Of a DNA stretch of 64,000 nucleotides, positions 27,137-38,664 are shown one piece after another (the stretch's first letter is position 1; every line of letters begins with the position of its first letter). Source of the stretch: Herbaspirillum sp. WKF16 (GTDB lineage Bacteria; Pseudomonadota; Gammaproteobacteria; Burkholderiales; Burkholderiaceae_D). The position numbers and the translations under genes are program-made. Under the pieces are notes generated by a model, which saw only the letters and a program-made list of their open reading frames with translations, was not told the DNA's origin and searched no databases. Where the stretch lies: NCBI RefSeq assembly GCF_028993615.1, contig NZ_CP118632.1, positions 1,116,001 to 1,180,000 on the forward strand, read 5' to 3'.

Positions 27137-29041
27137 ATGAATCGTTACTCTCTCTGGAAATACGTACTGATCGTCGTCGCCCTGCTGTTCGGCGTGATCT
27201 ACACCGTCCCGAACTTCTTCGGCGAGTCTCCCGCCGTGCAGATCAGCAGCGCCAAGTCGACCCTGAAGGTCGAGGCCAGCGTGGCCGGCCGCGTCGACGA
27301 GATCCTGAAACAAGGCAAGCTGCCCGCAGAGAGCGTGGCGTTCGACAACAGCGGCGCCCAGCCGTCGGTGCGCGCGCGCTTCGCCACCACCGACATCCAG
27401 TTCAAGGCCAAGGCCTTGCTGGAGCAGCAACTCAATACCGATCCCAGCGATCCGACCTACATCGTCGCCTTCAACCTGCTGCCCAACACCCCGCAATGGC
27501 TGCAAAGCCTGCACGCCTTCCCGATGTACCTGGGCCTGGACTTGCGCGGCGGCGTGCACTTCCTGATGCAGGTTGACATCAAGGCGGTGTTGAACAAACG
27601 GCTGCAAGGCCTGCAGTCCAGCGTGCGCAGCCTGCTGCGCGACAAGAACATCCGCCAGTCGGGTATCAGCCGCAGCGGCGACGCCATCGAGATTTCCTTC
27701 CGCGACGCCGACACCCGCAGCAAGGCGCGTTCGGTCCTCGGCGAGCTGCAGGAACTGGTGCTGGCCGACGCCGGCGCCGGCGACGACCTCAAGCTGGTCG
27801 CCACGCTGCGCCCCGAGGCCTTGAAGCAGACCCAGGAAGACGGCGTCAAGCAGAACATCTCCACCCTGTCCAAGCGCGTCAACGAGCTGGGCGTGGCCGA
27901 GCCGCTGATCCAGCGCCAGGGCGCCGACCGCATCGTGGTCGAGCTGCCGGGCGTGCAGGACGTCTCGCGCGCCAAGGACATCATCGGCCGCACCGCCACC
28001 CTGGAAGTGCGTATGGTCGACGAGAGCGTGGTGCGCGGCACCGAGGAAACCACCGCCATCCCGTTCGGCTCCGAGCTGTTCAAGATCGGCAAGGGCGCGC
28101 CGGTGGTGCTCAACAAGGAACCGGTGCTCACCGGCGACTACATCGCCAACGCCTCGGCCAGCTTCGACGAGAACCACCAGGCCGCGGTCAGCATCGACCT
28201 CAACGGCGACGGAGGCCGCAAGATGCGCGAAGCCACCCGCGAGCGCGTCGGCAAGGCCATGGCCATCGTGCTGTTCGAAAAGGGCAAGGGCGAAGTCCTG
28301 ACGGTGGCGACCATCCGCTCCGAACTGGGCTCGCGCTTCCAGATCACCGGCATGGGTTCGCCCGAAGCCGCCGGCGACCTGGCGCTGCTGCTGCGCGCGG
28401 GCTCCCTGGCCGCGCCGATGGACATCATCGAAGAGCGCACCATCGGCCCGCAGCTTGGCGCCGACAACATCAGCAAGGGCTTCAACTCGGTGCTGTACGG
28501 CTTCGCCGCGATGGCTGTCTTCATGATGATCTACTACCAGCTGTTCGGCTTCTTCAGCGCGCTGGCGCTGTCGATCAACGTGCTGCTGCTGGTGGCGCTG
28601 CTGTCCACGCTGCAGGTCACGCTGACCCTGCCCGGCATCGCCGCGATCGCGCTGGCGCTGGGTATGGCGATCGACTCCAACGTGCTGATCAACGAGCGCA
28701 TCCGTGAAGAGCTGCGCGCCGGCAATTCGCCGCAGGCGGCGATCGCGGCCGGCTTCGACCGCGCCTGGGCGACCATCCTCGACTCCAACGTCACCACCCT
28801 GATCGCCGGCCTGGCGCTGCTGATCTTCGGTTCGGGCGCCATCCGCGGCTTCGCCGTGGTGCACTGCCTGGGCATCCTGACCTCGATGTTCTCGGCCGTG
28901 TTCTTCTCGCGCGGCGTGGTCAACCTCTGGTACGGCCGCAAGAAGAAGCTCTCCGGCCTGGCCATCGGCCAGATCTGGAAGCCGTCCGGCGATGTGCTGA
29001 CCACCTCCGGCAAGGCTTCGGCCAAGCGCGAGGCGAAGTAA
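27137..29041 (+). CDS. secD: Protein translocase subunit SecD
   Basis: A 634-residue inner-membrane protein that uses the proton gradient to pull secreted proteins out of SecYEG. The first helix is at the N-terminus (WKYVLIVVALLFGVIYTVP), then a large periplasmic domain containing GLDLRGGVHFLMQVD, then five helices from about residue 455 on, including GMAIDSNVLINERIREEL, the conserved proton-path region. It lies 88 bases before secF. Confidence 0.96.
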   Translation: MNRYSLWKYVLIVVALLFGVIYTVPNFFGESPAVQISSAKSTLKVEASVAGRVDEILKQGKLPAESVAFDNSGAQPSVRARFATTDIQFKAKALLEQQLNTDPSDPTYIVAFNLLPNTPQWLQSLHAFPMYLGLDLRGGVHFLMQVDIKAVLNKRLQGLQSSVRSLLRDKNIRQSGISRSGDAIEISFRDADTRSKARSVLGELQELVLADAGAGDDLKLVATLRPEALKQTQEDGVKQNISTLSKRVNELGVAEPLIQRQGADRIVVELPGVQDVSRAKDIIGRTATLEVRMVDESVVRGTEETTAIPFGSELFKIGKGAPVVLNKEPVLTGDYIANASASFDENHQAAVSIDLNGDGGRKMREATRERVGKAMAIVLFEKGKGEVLTVATIRSELGSRFQITGMGSPEAAGDLALLLRAGSLAAPMDIIEERTIGPQLGADNISKGFNSVLYGFAAMAVFMMIYYQLFGFFSALALSINVLLLVALLSTLQVTLTLPGIAAIALALGMAIDSNVLINERIREELRAGNSPQAAIAAGFDRAWATILDSNVTTLIAGLALLIFGSGAIRGFAVVHCLGILTSMFSAVFFSRGVVNLWYGRKKKLSGLAIGQIWKPSGDVLTTSGKASAKREAK

Positions 29042-29129
29042 GGCAGAACGATACGGCGCGCCGGCACGGGCGCCGACGAATTGAGCAGGGCCGCGCCAAT
29101 GCGAGCGCGGCCTGCACGAAAGGATAGCG

Positions 29130-30074
29130 ATGGAATTTTTCCGCATCAAAAAAGACATTCCCTTCATGCGCCACGCGTTGATCTTCAACGCGATCTCGGC
29201 GCTGACCTTTGTGGCCGCGGTGTTCTTCCTGCTGACCAAGGGCCTGCACTTCTCGATCGAGTTCACCGGCGGCACGGTCATGGAAATGGCCTACAGCAAG
29301 CCGGCCGACCTGGAGAAGATCCGCAAGTCGGTGGAAGGCCTGGGTTACCGCGACACCCTGGTGCAAAGCTTCGGCACCGCCCAGGACGTGATGATCCGCC
29401 TGCCGGCGCAGCCCGGCGTGAACGCCACCGAGCAAAGCACCAAGGTGACCGAGGCCCTCAAGGCCGACGACCCTGAAGTGCGCCTGCAGCGGGTGGAATT
29501 CGTCGGCCCGCAGGTCGGCGACGAACTGGCGCACGACGGCCTGATGGCGCTGGCCATGGTGGTGGTGGGCATCGTGATCTACCTGGCCTTCCGCTTCGAA
29601 TGGAAGTTCGCGGTGGCGGCGGTGATCGCCAACCTGCACGATGTGATCATCATCCTGGGCTTCTTCGCCTTCTTCCAGTGGGAGTTCTCGCTCACGGTGC
29701 TGGCGGCGATCCTGGCGGTGCTGGGCTACTCGGTCAACGAGTCGGTGGTGGTGTTCGACCGGGTGCGCGAAGCCTTCCGCGACCGCCGCTTCGGCAAGCT
29801 GTCCGCGCCGGAGGTGCTGAACCACGCGATCACCAGCACCATGTCGCGCACCATCATCACCCACGGCAGCACCGAAATGATGGTGCTGGCGATGTTCATC
29901 TTCGGCGGTCCGACGCTGCACTACTTCGCGCTGGCGCTGACCATCGGCATCCTGTTCGGCATCTACTCGTCGGTGTTTGTCGCCGCCGCGCTGGCCATGT
30001 GGCTGGGCGTGAAGCGCGAAGACCTGATCAAGCCGGTCAAGGTCAAGGACGAGAACGGCGGCGCGGTGGTGTAA
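29130..30074 (+). CDS. secF: Protein translocase subunit SecF
   Basis: A 314-residue partner of SecD. The first helix (HALIFNAISALTFVAAVFFL) is followed by the periplasmic GIDFxGG-like motif (SIEFTGGTVMEMAY), then five helices with GYSVNESVVVFDRVREAFRD. The ribosome site is AAAGGATAGCG. A hairpin at 30111-30141 ends the unit. Confidence 0.96.
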   Translation: MEFFRIKKDIPFMRHALIFNAISALTFVAAVFFLLTKGLHFSIEFTGGTVMEMAYSKPADLEKIRKSVEGLGYRDTLVQSFGTAQDVMIRLPAQPGVNATEQSTKVTEALKADDPEVRLQRVEFVGPQVGDELAHDGLMALAMVVVGIVIYLAFRFEWKFAVAAVIANLHDVIIILGFFAFFQWEFSLTVLAAILAVLGYSVNESVVVFDRVREAFRDRRFGKLSAPEVLNHAITSTMSRTIITHGSTEMMVLAMFIFGGPTLHYFALALTIGILFGIYSSVFVAAALAMWLGVKREDLIKPVKVKDENGGAVV

Positions 30075-30110
30075 GCGTAAGCGCCGGCTGTTTCAGCATC
30101 GAGCATCGAA

Positions 30111-30141
30111 CAACGGGCCGCCATCGCGGCCCGTTGTCTTT
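30111..30141 (+). terminator. Terminator after secF
   Basis: An 11-bp stem (CAACGGGCCGC / GCGGCCCGTTG, 30111-30121 and 30126-30136) with a CATC loop is followed by TCTTTAT. Confidence 0.75.
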
Positions 30142-30238
30142 ATGAAAGGCCGCGCGCGCTGCTTCGGCAAGCCCGCGGCAAACACGGGATAATGCGGCAT
30201 CCGCCGATTCCGGCAACCTTGTCATTCACATCAGTTCC

Positions 30239-31138
30239 ATGAGCGCTACCGCAGACAGCAGCGCGCCGGCCGGCGCCCTCCAGCACGACATCGATTACGA
30301 ACGCCGCTTCGGCGGCGTGGCCCGCCTGTACGGCAAAGAGGCGCTGGAGCGCTTCGGCCGCGCGCGCGTGTGCGTGGTGGGGGTGGGCGGCGTCGGCTCG
30401 TGGATCGTGGAAGCGCTGGCGCGCAGCGCCATCGGTCACATCACCATGATCGACCTGGACAACCTGGCCGAGTCCAACGTCAACCGCCAGATCCACGCCT
30501 TGTCCGAGACCCTGGGCCAGGCCAAGGTGACGGCGCTGCGCGAGCGCATCATGCAGATCAACCCGACCTGCGTGGTGACCGAGGTGGAAGACTTCGTCGA
30601 TCCGGAGAACGTGCCGCAGATGCTGGGCGGCGGGAAGTTCGACTATGTGGTCGACGCCATCGACAACGTTCCCGCCAAGGTGGCGATGATCGCCTGGTGC
30701 CGCCAGAACGGCATGCCGCTGGTCACCATCGGCAGCGCCGGCGGCCAGATCGATCCCACCATGATCGAGATCCGCGACCTTTGCCGCACCGAGCAGGAGC
30801 CGCTCCTGGCCAAGGTGCGCAAGCGCCTGCGTTCGCAGCACGGCTTCCCGCGCGGCACCAAGAACAAATTCCACATCGATGCGGTGTTCTCCACCGAACC
30901 GCTGCGCTTTCCCGATATCGGCGAGGGCGAGGCCTGCGCGATCGATCCGGCCATGGCCGGCGGCGAGGACATGGACATCGGCGGCGATGCGGCCGACGTG
31001 GCGGCGGCCGAAGATGTCGCGCAGGGTGGGGTGACTGGTTTGAACTGCGCCGGCTTCGGCTCGGCGATGGTGGTGACGGCTTCCTTCGGACTGGTGGCCG
31101 CGTCGCATGTGTTGAAGAAGCTGGCGGCGATGGGGTGA
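30239..31138 (+). CDS. tcdA: tRNA threonylcarbamoyladenosine dehydratase TcdA (CsdL)
   Basis: A 299-residue E1-like ATP-dependent enzyme that cyclises t6A37 in tRNA to ct6A. The N-terminal YERRFGGVARLYG and the nucleotide loop VVGVGGVGSWIVEAL are characteristic, with IDLDNLAESNVNRQ for ATP and magnesium binding. GTKNKFHIDAVFSTEP in the C-terminal half is typical of TcdA rather than ThiF or MoeB. The repeat array begins about 55 bases after its stop. Confidence 0.93.
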   Translation: MSATADSSAPAGALQHDIDYERRFGGVARLYGKEALERFGRARVCVVGVGGVGSWIVEALARSAIGHITMIDLDNLAESNVNRQIHALSETLGQAKVTALRERIMQINPTCVVTEVEDFVDPENVPQMLGGGKFDYVVDAIDNVPAKVAMIAWCRQNGMPLVTIGSAGGQIDPTMIEIRDLCRTEQEPLLAKVRKRLRSQHGFPRGTKNKFHIDAVFSTEPLRFPDIGEGEACAIDPAMAGGEDMDIGGDAADVAAAEDVAQGGVTGLNCAGFGSAMVVTASFGLVAASHVLKKLAAMG

Positions 31139-31193
31139 GGAGCCTCTGTCGTCGCGTGCTTTCATCTCCGCCGTATCACTGCTCCTCCACGGT

Positions 31194-33280
31194 GTCGTCC
31201 CGGTGAAAGCCGGGATCCAGCGTCTTTCGTTGCGTTCCTTGGATTCCGTTCGGGCTGAGTAGCCGCTTTGGCGGCGTATCGAAGTCGGCGTGGATGCAGT
31301 CGTTGTTGTTTGGGTAGTCTGGTCTTGCTGCATGCAGATGTACCGGCTTTAGTCTTATCTTTCTCCGGTCGAGACGGAGCGCCGGGGGCGGCCCGGCAGC
31401 CGCTCACTTTTCTTGCTCCGCCAAGAAAAGTAAGCAAAAGAAGGCGGCCCCTAAGTGCCAGCCCCTTCGAGGTACCCGTCGGAGCGGCGCAAAAAGTGGG
31501 GTCGTCAGAGTCGCTGCGCTCCGGCTGACGCCCTGATCCACTTTTTGCGTCGCGCCGACGGCTGGCCCACAAGGGGAAAGAGTATCCGACTCGCCTGCGG
31601 CCTCGCGTGGTCTCCGACTCGCCTGCGGCTTTGTCTTGCTTGCTGCTCGCTGGCGCTTCGATGCATTGGCTCGCTCTCGTGCTTTCTCCGTCATCCCCGC
31701 GAAAGCGGGGACCCAGTGACTTTCGTTGCGCTCCTTGGACTCCGTTCGGGCTGAGTAGCCGCTTTGGCGGCGTATCGAAGTCAGCGTGGGGGCCGTCGTT
31801 GTTTGGGTAGTCTGGTCTTGCCGCGTGCAGATGTACCGGCTCAAGACTTATCTTTCTCCGGTCGGAAGGGAGCGCCGGGGGCGGCCCGGCAGCCGCTCAC
31901 TTTCTTTGGCCCGCCAAAGAAAGTAAGCAAAGAAAACGGCCCCTAAGTGCCAGCCCCTTCGGGGTGCCCGTCGGAGCGGCGCAAAAAGTGGGGTCGTCAG
32001 AGTCGCTGCGCTCCGACTGACGCCCTGATCCACTTTTTGCGCCGCTCCGACGGCTGGCCCACAAGGGGAAAGCGTATCCGGCTCGCCTGCGGCCTCGCGT
32101 GGTCTCCGACTCGCCTGCGGCTTTGTCTTGCTTGCTGCTCGCTGGCGCTTCGATGCATTGGCTCGCTCTCGAGCTTTCTCCGTCATCCCCGCGAAAGCGG
32201 GGACCCAGTGACTTTCGTTGCGCTCCTTGGACTCCGTTCGGGCTGAGTAGCCGCTTTGGCGGCGTATCGAAGTCAGCGTGGGGGCCGTCGTTGTTTGGGT
32301 AGTCTGGTCTTGCCGCGTGCAGATGTACCGGCTCAAGACTTATCTTTCTCCGGTCGGAAGGGAGCGCCGGGGGCGGCCCGGCAGCCGCTCACTTTCTTTG
32401 GCCCGCCAAAGAAAGTAAGCAAAGAAACCGGCCCCTAAGTGCCAGCCCCTTCGGGGTGCCCGTCGGAGCGTCGCAAAAAGTGGGGTCGTCAGAGTCGCTG
32501 CGCTCCGACTGACGCCCTGATCCACTTTTTGCGCCGCTCCGACGGCTGGCCCACAAGGGGAAAGCGTGTCCGGCTCGCCTGCGGCCTCGCGCTGTCTCCG
32601 ACTCGCCTGCGGCCTCGCGCTGTCTCCGACTCGCCTGCGGCTTTGTCTTGCTTGCGCCTCGCCTTCGGCTTTGATGCATTGGCTCACTGTCTTTTTAATC
32701 CGTCATCCCGGCGCAGGCCGGGACCCAGTGTCGTTCGTTGCGCTTCCTTGAATTCCGTTCGGACTGAGTAGCCGCTTTTGCGGTGTATCGAAGTCGGCGT
32801 GGATGCCGTCGTTGTTTGAGTAGTCAGGTCTTGCTGCATGCAGATGTACCGGCTTTAGATTTATCTTTCTCCGGTCGGAGGTGAGCGCCGGGGCGGCCCG
32901 GCAGCCGCTCACTTTTCTTGCTCCGCCAAGAAAAGTAAGCAAAAGAAGGCGGCCCCTAAGTGCCAGCCCCTTCGGGGTACCCGTCGGAGCGTCGCAAAAA
33001 GTGGGGTCGTCAGAGTCGCTGCGCTCCGACTGACGCCCTGATCCACTTTTTGCGCCGCTCCGACGGCTGGCCCACAAGGGGAAAGCGTGTCCGGCTCGCC
33101 TGCGGCCTCGCATGGTCTCCGACTCGCCTGCGGCTTTGTCTTGCTTGCTGCTCGCTGGCGCTTCGATGCATTGGCTCGCTCTCGTGCTTTCTCCGTCATC
33201 CCCGCGAAAGCGGGGACCCAGTGACTTTCGTTGCGCTCCTCGGATTCCGTTCGGGCTGAGTAGCCGTGAAACGGCGTATC
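31194..33280. repeat. Tandem array of ~0.5-kb composite repeats (4 full units plus a truncated fifth)
   Basis: Units begin with a CGTC[AG]TCCC palindrome at 31194, 31689, 32181, 32701 and 33194, so lengths are about 495, 492, 520 and 493 bases; the fifth stops near 33280. Each full unit holds in order: the REP-like hairpin, a GTAGCCGCTTT..CGGCGTATCGAAG segment, a TCTTTGG/CCAAAGA-type (or TTGCTCC/..) hairpin, a GTCGGAGCG..AAAAAGTGG inverted repeat and a GACTCGCCTGCGGC-rich tail. Unit 3 is longer because 26 bases (CTGCGGCCTCGCGCTGTCTC...) are duplicated. Short frames stay open in several copies (about 99 codons), but they lack ribosome sites and familiar domains, so I treat the array as non-coding. 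Confidence 0.85.
31968..32053. repeat. 24-bp perfect inverted repeat inside repeat unit 2
   Basis: Arms at 31968-31991 and 32030-32053 (CCGTCGGAGCGGCGCAAAAA... and its complement) enclose 38 bases that can themselves fold (GTCAG..GTCG with CGAC..TGAC). Units 1, 3 and 4 carry the same structure with one or a few mismatches in an arm. Confidence 0.85.
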
Positions 33281-33282
33281 GA

Positions 33283-33365
33283 AGCCTGTCTTGAGCTTGT
33301 CGAAGGGCCTGTCCTGAGCCTGTCGAAGGGCCTGTCCTGAGCTTGTCTGGGTTTATCGAAGGCTC
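33283..33365. repeat. Three short tandem repeats at the end of the array
   Basis: The core GCCTGTC[CT]TGAGC[CT]TGTCGAAGG occurs three times in a row with small changes, the last one altered (TGTCTGGGTTTATCGAAGG). They directly truncate the fifth large unit. Confidence 0.8.
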
Positions 33366-33417
33366 AGTCCGAACAAGGAGTGGGTGACGTGCGACAAACG
33401 ACGCTGGGGTCCTCCGT

Positions 33418-34362
33418 TTAATGCCCCCCACCTTCATCCACCACCCGATGCGCCGACACGCACAGCAGCACGCTGGCCGTCACCAGCACCATCGCGGCGG
33501 CCTCCGGCAAGGTTGGCAGGCGCTGCTCCCACAGGAACCCGTACAGCAACGCGAACAAGGTCTCGAACAGGATCATCTGTCCGATCATGGTCAGCGGCAG
33601 CAGCCGGCTGGCCTTGTTCCAGCAGGCGTTGCCCAGGATGGAGGCGAAGATCGCCACGCCGGCGCACACGCCGGCAAAGCCCAGCCATTGCGAACCGGTG
33701 CGCGGCTCCAGCAGCACCGTGAAGGCGGGGATGGCGATGAACAGCGACAGCACTCCCGTGACCAGTCCGGTCAAGAGGCTCCAGTCGTGCGCCGAGATGG
33801 CATGCAAGCGCGCCAGCCAGCGGCTGTTGCCCACCGCATAGGTGGTCCATGAGACCAGCGCGCCCAGCGCGCAGAAGAAACCGATGACGTCCTGCGAACC
33901 CGTCGCGCCCGAGCGGCTGCGACCCAGCGACTGCCACGCCACGCAGGCGATGCCGGCCAGGCCCAGTGCCAGCGAGGGCGCCAGCTTGCCGAGCGGAACC
34001 GCGCCCTTGCCGCGGCTGCCGATGATGGTGACCGCCACCGGCAGGAAACCGATCACCAGCGACGTCATGGCCATGCCGCCCATCTGCACCGCACTGGCCA
34101 GGAACACGTAGTACACCACATTGCCCAGCAGGCTCAGCCACACCAGCGCGCGCCATTCGGCCGCGCCCAGGTGCGGCAGCAGCGTGCGCAGGCGCGGCGC
34201 CGCCAGCACCGCGGCGAACAGGCCGTAGGCCAGGTAGCGCCCGGCGGCCAGTTGCCAGGGCGAGAAGTCGCGGGTCAGTTCGGGCGCCAGGAACACCAGG
34301 CCCCAGGCCGCGCCGGTCAGCGCGCCGTAGAGGATGCCGCGCAGGATCGTATTGGAACGCAT
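33418..34362 (-). CDS. DMT-superfamily transporter (EamA domains)
   Basis: A 314-residue inner-membrane protein with ten predicted helices arranged as two EamA repeats (first from ILYGALTGAAWGLVFLAPEL, second from DVIGFFCALGALVSWTTYAVG). Members export metabolites or drugs; the substrate here cannot be inferred. The gene stands alone, bordered by the repeat array. Confidence 0.85.
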   Translation of the reverse strand: MRSNTILRGILYGALTGAAWGLVFLAPELTRDFSPWQLAAGRYLAYGLFAAVLAAPRLRTLLPHLGAAEWRALVWLSLLGNVVYYVFLASAVQMGGMAMTSLVIGFLPVAVTIIGSRGKGAVPLGKLAPSLALGLAGIACVAWQSLGRSRSGATGSQDVIGFFCALGALVSWTTYAVGNSRWLARLHAISAHDWSLLTGLVTGVLSLFIAIPAFTVLLEPRTGSQWLGFAGVCAGVAIFASILGNACWNKASRLLPLTMIGQMILFETLFALLYGFLWEQRLPTLPEAAAMVLVTASVLLCVSAHRVVDEGGGH

Positions 34363-34527
34363 CGGGAATCATTGCCATGAAGACTGCAAGGCTCGCAGTA
34401 TGCATGCAGATGCGCGCGCCGGCTTGGCGCGGACTACGGAGTTTTTGTGGAATCGTCGCGCACGGACGCCACGAAAGGCGCACCGCCCGCGCAGGCGGGC
34501 GGCGCGAAGGCGGCGTTGAGCGCCGCC

Positions 34528-35085
34528 TTATACGGTGGTGAACAGGCCGGCGCCGATGAAGGCCAGCGCCACCACGCCGATGCCCATCGACAGATAGGCC
34601 AGCACGGCCACGCCGGTGATGATGGTGGCCGAGGCCAGCACGATGGCGACCTGCAGCATGCCGGCCGCCATTTCCATTTTCTCGTATTTCTCCATGAAGC
34701 CGTGCGCCTCATGTTCGGCTTCGCGCGCCTTGTGCGAGAGCTCCTTCTTGCCTTCGCCGGTCTTCTCGTTGCTGTCGTAGAGGGCGATGGCCTCGTCCAG
34801 CTTGGCGATGGCGGCGCCGACGCGCTCATCCTTGGGATTGCCCAGCAGCGTCAGCTGGGTCTTGGCCAGCTGCGCCGAGTTGCCGCGGATCGACTTGGCC
34901 TGGAAGAAGGCCCACAGGTTGGCCGCTTCCTGGTGCTTCAGGATGACCTCGGTCTGGTAGGACTTGGACATGGTTTCGGTCACTGCCAGCACCAGCGCGA
35001 GGATCGCGATCAGCAGGGCCAGTTTCTTGTTGCCCGAGGCATGGGCATGCTCGGCGTGTTCCAGGTTTTCAGTAGCTTCCGTCAT
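34528..35085 (-). CDS. DUF4337 family membrane protein
   Basis: A 185-residue protein with one helix near the N-terminus (KKLALLIAILALVLAVTETM), a charged helical middle (about residues 60-135), and two helices at the C-terminus (VAIVLASATIITGVAVLAYL and GVVALAFIGAGLF). This layout matches DUF4337. Function unknown. The ATG at 35085 is used. Confidence 0.8.
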   Translation of the reverse strand: MTEATENLEHAEHAHASGNKKLALLIAILALVLAVTETMSKSYQTEVILKHQEAANLWAFFQAKSIRGNSAQLAKTQLTLLGNPKDERVGAAIAKLDEAIALYDSNEKTGEGKKELSHKAREAEHEAHGFMEKYEKMEMAAGMLQVAIVLASATIITGVAVLAYLSMGIGVVALAFIGAGLFTTV

Positions 35086-37910
<2,825 letters not shown>

Positions 37911-37944
37911 GCGGCCTGGTCGCATCGATGATGTGAAGCAGCGC

Positions 37945-37983
37945 AAGACGGCGGATCGCAAGGTCCGCCGTCTTTGCTTTTGC
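37945..37983 (+). terminator. Terminator after katG
   Basis: AAGACGGCGGA, an 8-base loop, then TCCGCCGTCTTTGCTTTT: an 11-bp stem followed by a T-rich tract. Confidence 0.85.
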
Positions 37984-38096
37984 GCGGCGTTTTCGATGTC
38001 GCGTTTTTCATCCGGCCTGTCACACGCCTGTCATCAAGCCGACACCCGGCGCGGCTATAGTGGCCGCTTTCACGATTACCCGATGCGAGGCGCGCC

Positions 38097-38654
38097 ATGG
38101 CCCTGACCCTGGACGACATCGGCCTGCTGTTCGCCCGGCACGGCCATACCCAATACACCGGCGAGCCGGTCACGCAGCTGGAGCACGCGCTGCAGTCGGC
38201 GATGCTGGCCGAGCGGGAGGGCGCGGCGCCGGCCCTGATCGTGGCCAGCCTGCTGCACGACCTCGGCCACATGCTGGAGACCCACGGCGAGCCGCATGAC
38301 ACGCCCACCATGGCCGGCATCGACGATCTGCACCAGTACCGCATCCTGCCTTTCCTGCGGCCGCTGTTCGGCGACGAGGTGCTGGCGCCGATCGCCATGC
38401 ATGTCGACGCCAAGCGCTACCTGTGCGCCACCGATGCGGCGTATTTCTCGATGCTGTCGGAGGATTCGGTGCGCAGCCTCAGGCTGCAGGGCGGGATCTT
38501 CGATGAACGGCAGGCGGCCGACTTCATCGCCAGGCCGCATGCGGCCGATGCCGTGCGGTTGCGGCGCTGGGATGACCTGGCCAAGCGGGAAGGGCTGGCG
38601 ACGCCGGACTACCGGCATTTCTCGCGCTACTACGCGCAATGCCTGCGCGCCTGA
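38097..38654 (+). CDS. HD-domain oxygenase-like protein (PhnZ family)
   Basis: A 185-residue HD-fold protein. The metal ligands expected for the family are present: His30, the His54-Asp55 pair (LLHDLGHM), His79 and His102. QYTGEPVTQLEH supplies the Tyr-x2-Glu lid pair (Tyr20, Glu23) seen in PhnZ, a mixed-valence di-iron oxygenase that splits 2-amino-1-hydroxyethylphosphonate to glycine and phosphate. It matches the phosphonate-associated HD family. No PhnY partner is in the window, so the role may differ. An AraC-type regulator is convergent with it. Confidence 0.72.
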   Translation: MALTLDDIGLLFARHGHTQYTGEPVTQLEHALQSAMLAEREGAAPALIVASLLHDLGHMLETHGEPHDTPTMAGIDDLHQYRILPFLRPLFGDEVLAPIAMHVDAKRYLCATDAAYFSMLSEDSVRSLRLQGGIFDERQAADFIARPHAADAVRLRRWDDLAKREGLATPDYRHFSRYYAQCLRA

Positions 38655-38664
38655 GCGGCGCGGT

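Noticed and set aside
27074..29281. A 735-codon open frame on the minus strand across secD
   Set aside because: It is the antisense shadow of a GC-rich gene with strong third-position bias; it has no recognisable domain and secD is certain. The same applies to long antisense frames over katG, recG, ppk1, pstAB, bcsA and the chemoreceptors.
31455..33259. Recurrent ~99-codon open frames (and longer minus-strand frames) in the repeat array
   Set aside because: They recur only because the DNA is repeated, lack ribosome sites, run through palindromes and stay open in several frames at once. Proteins with an HPRESGDP-like string are a known sign of translated intergenic repeats.
31194..33365. CRISPR array
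   Set aside because: Repeat units are ~490 bases and almost identical throughout, with no short repeat plus unique spacer pattern and no cas genes nearby.
31194..33365. Insertion sequence or transposon remnant
   Set aside because: No transposase-like reading frame, terminal inverted repeats or target duplication could be found around the array.
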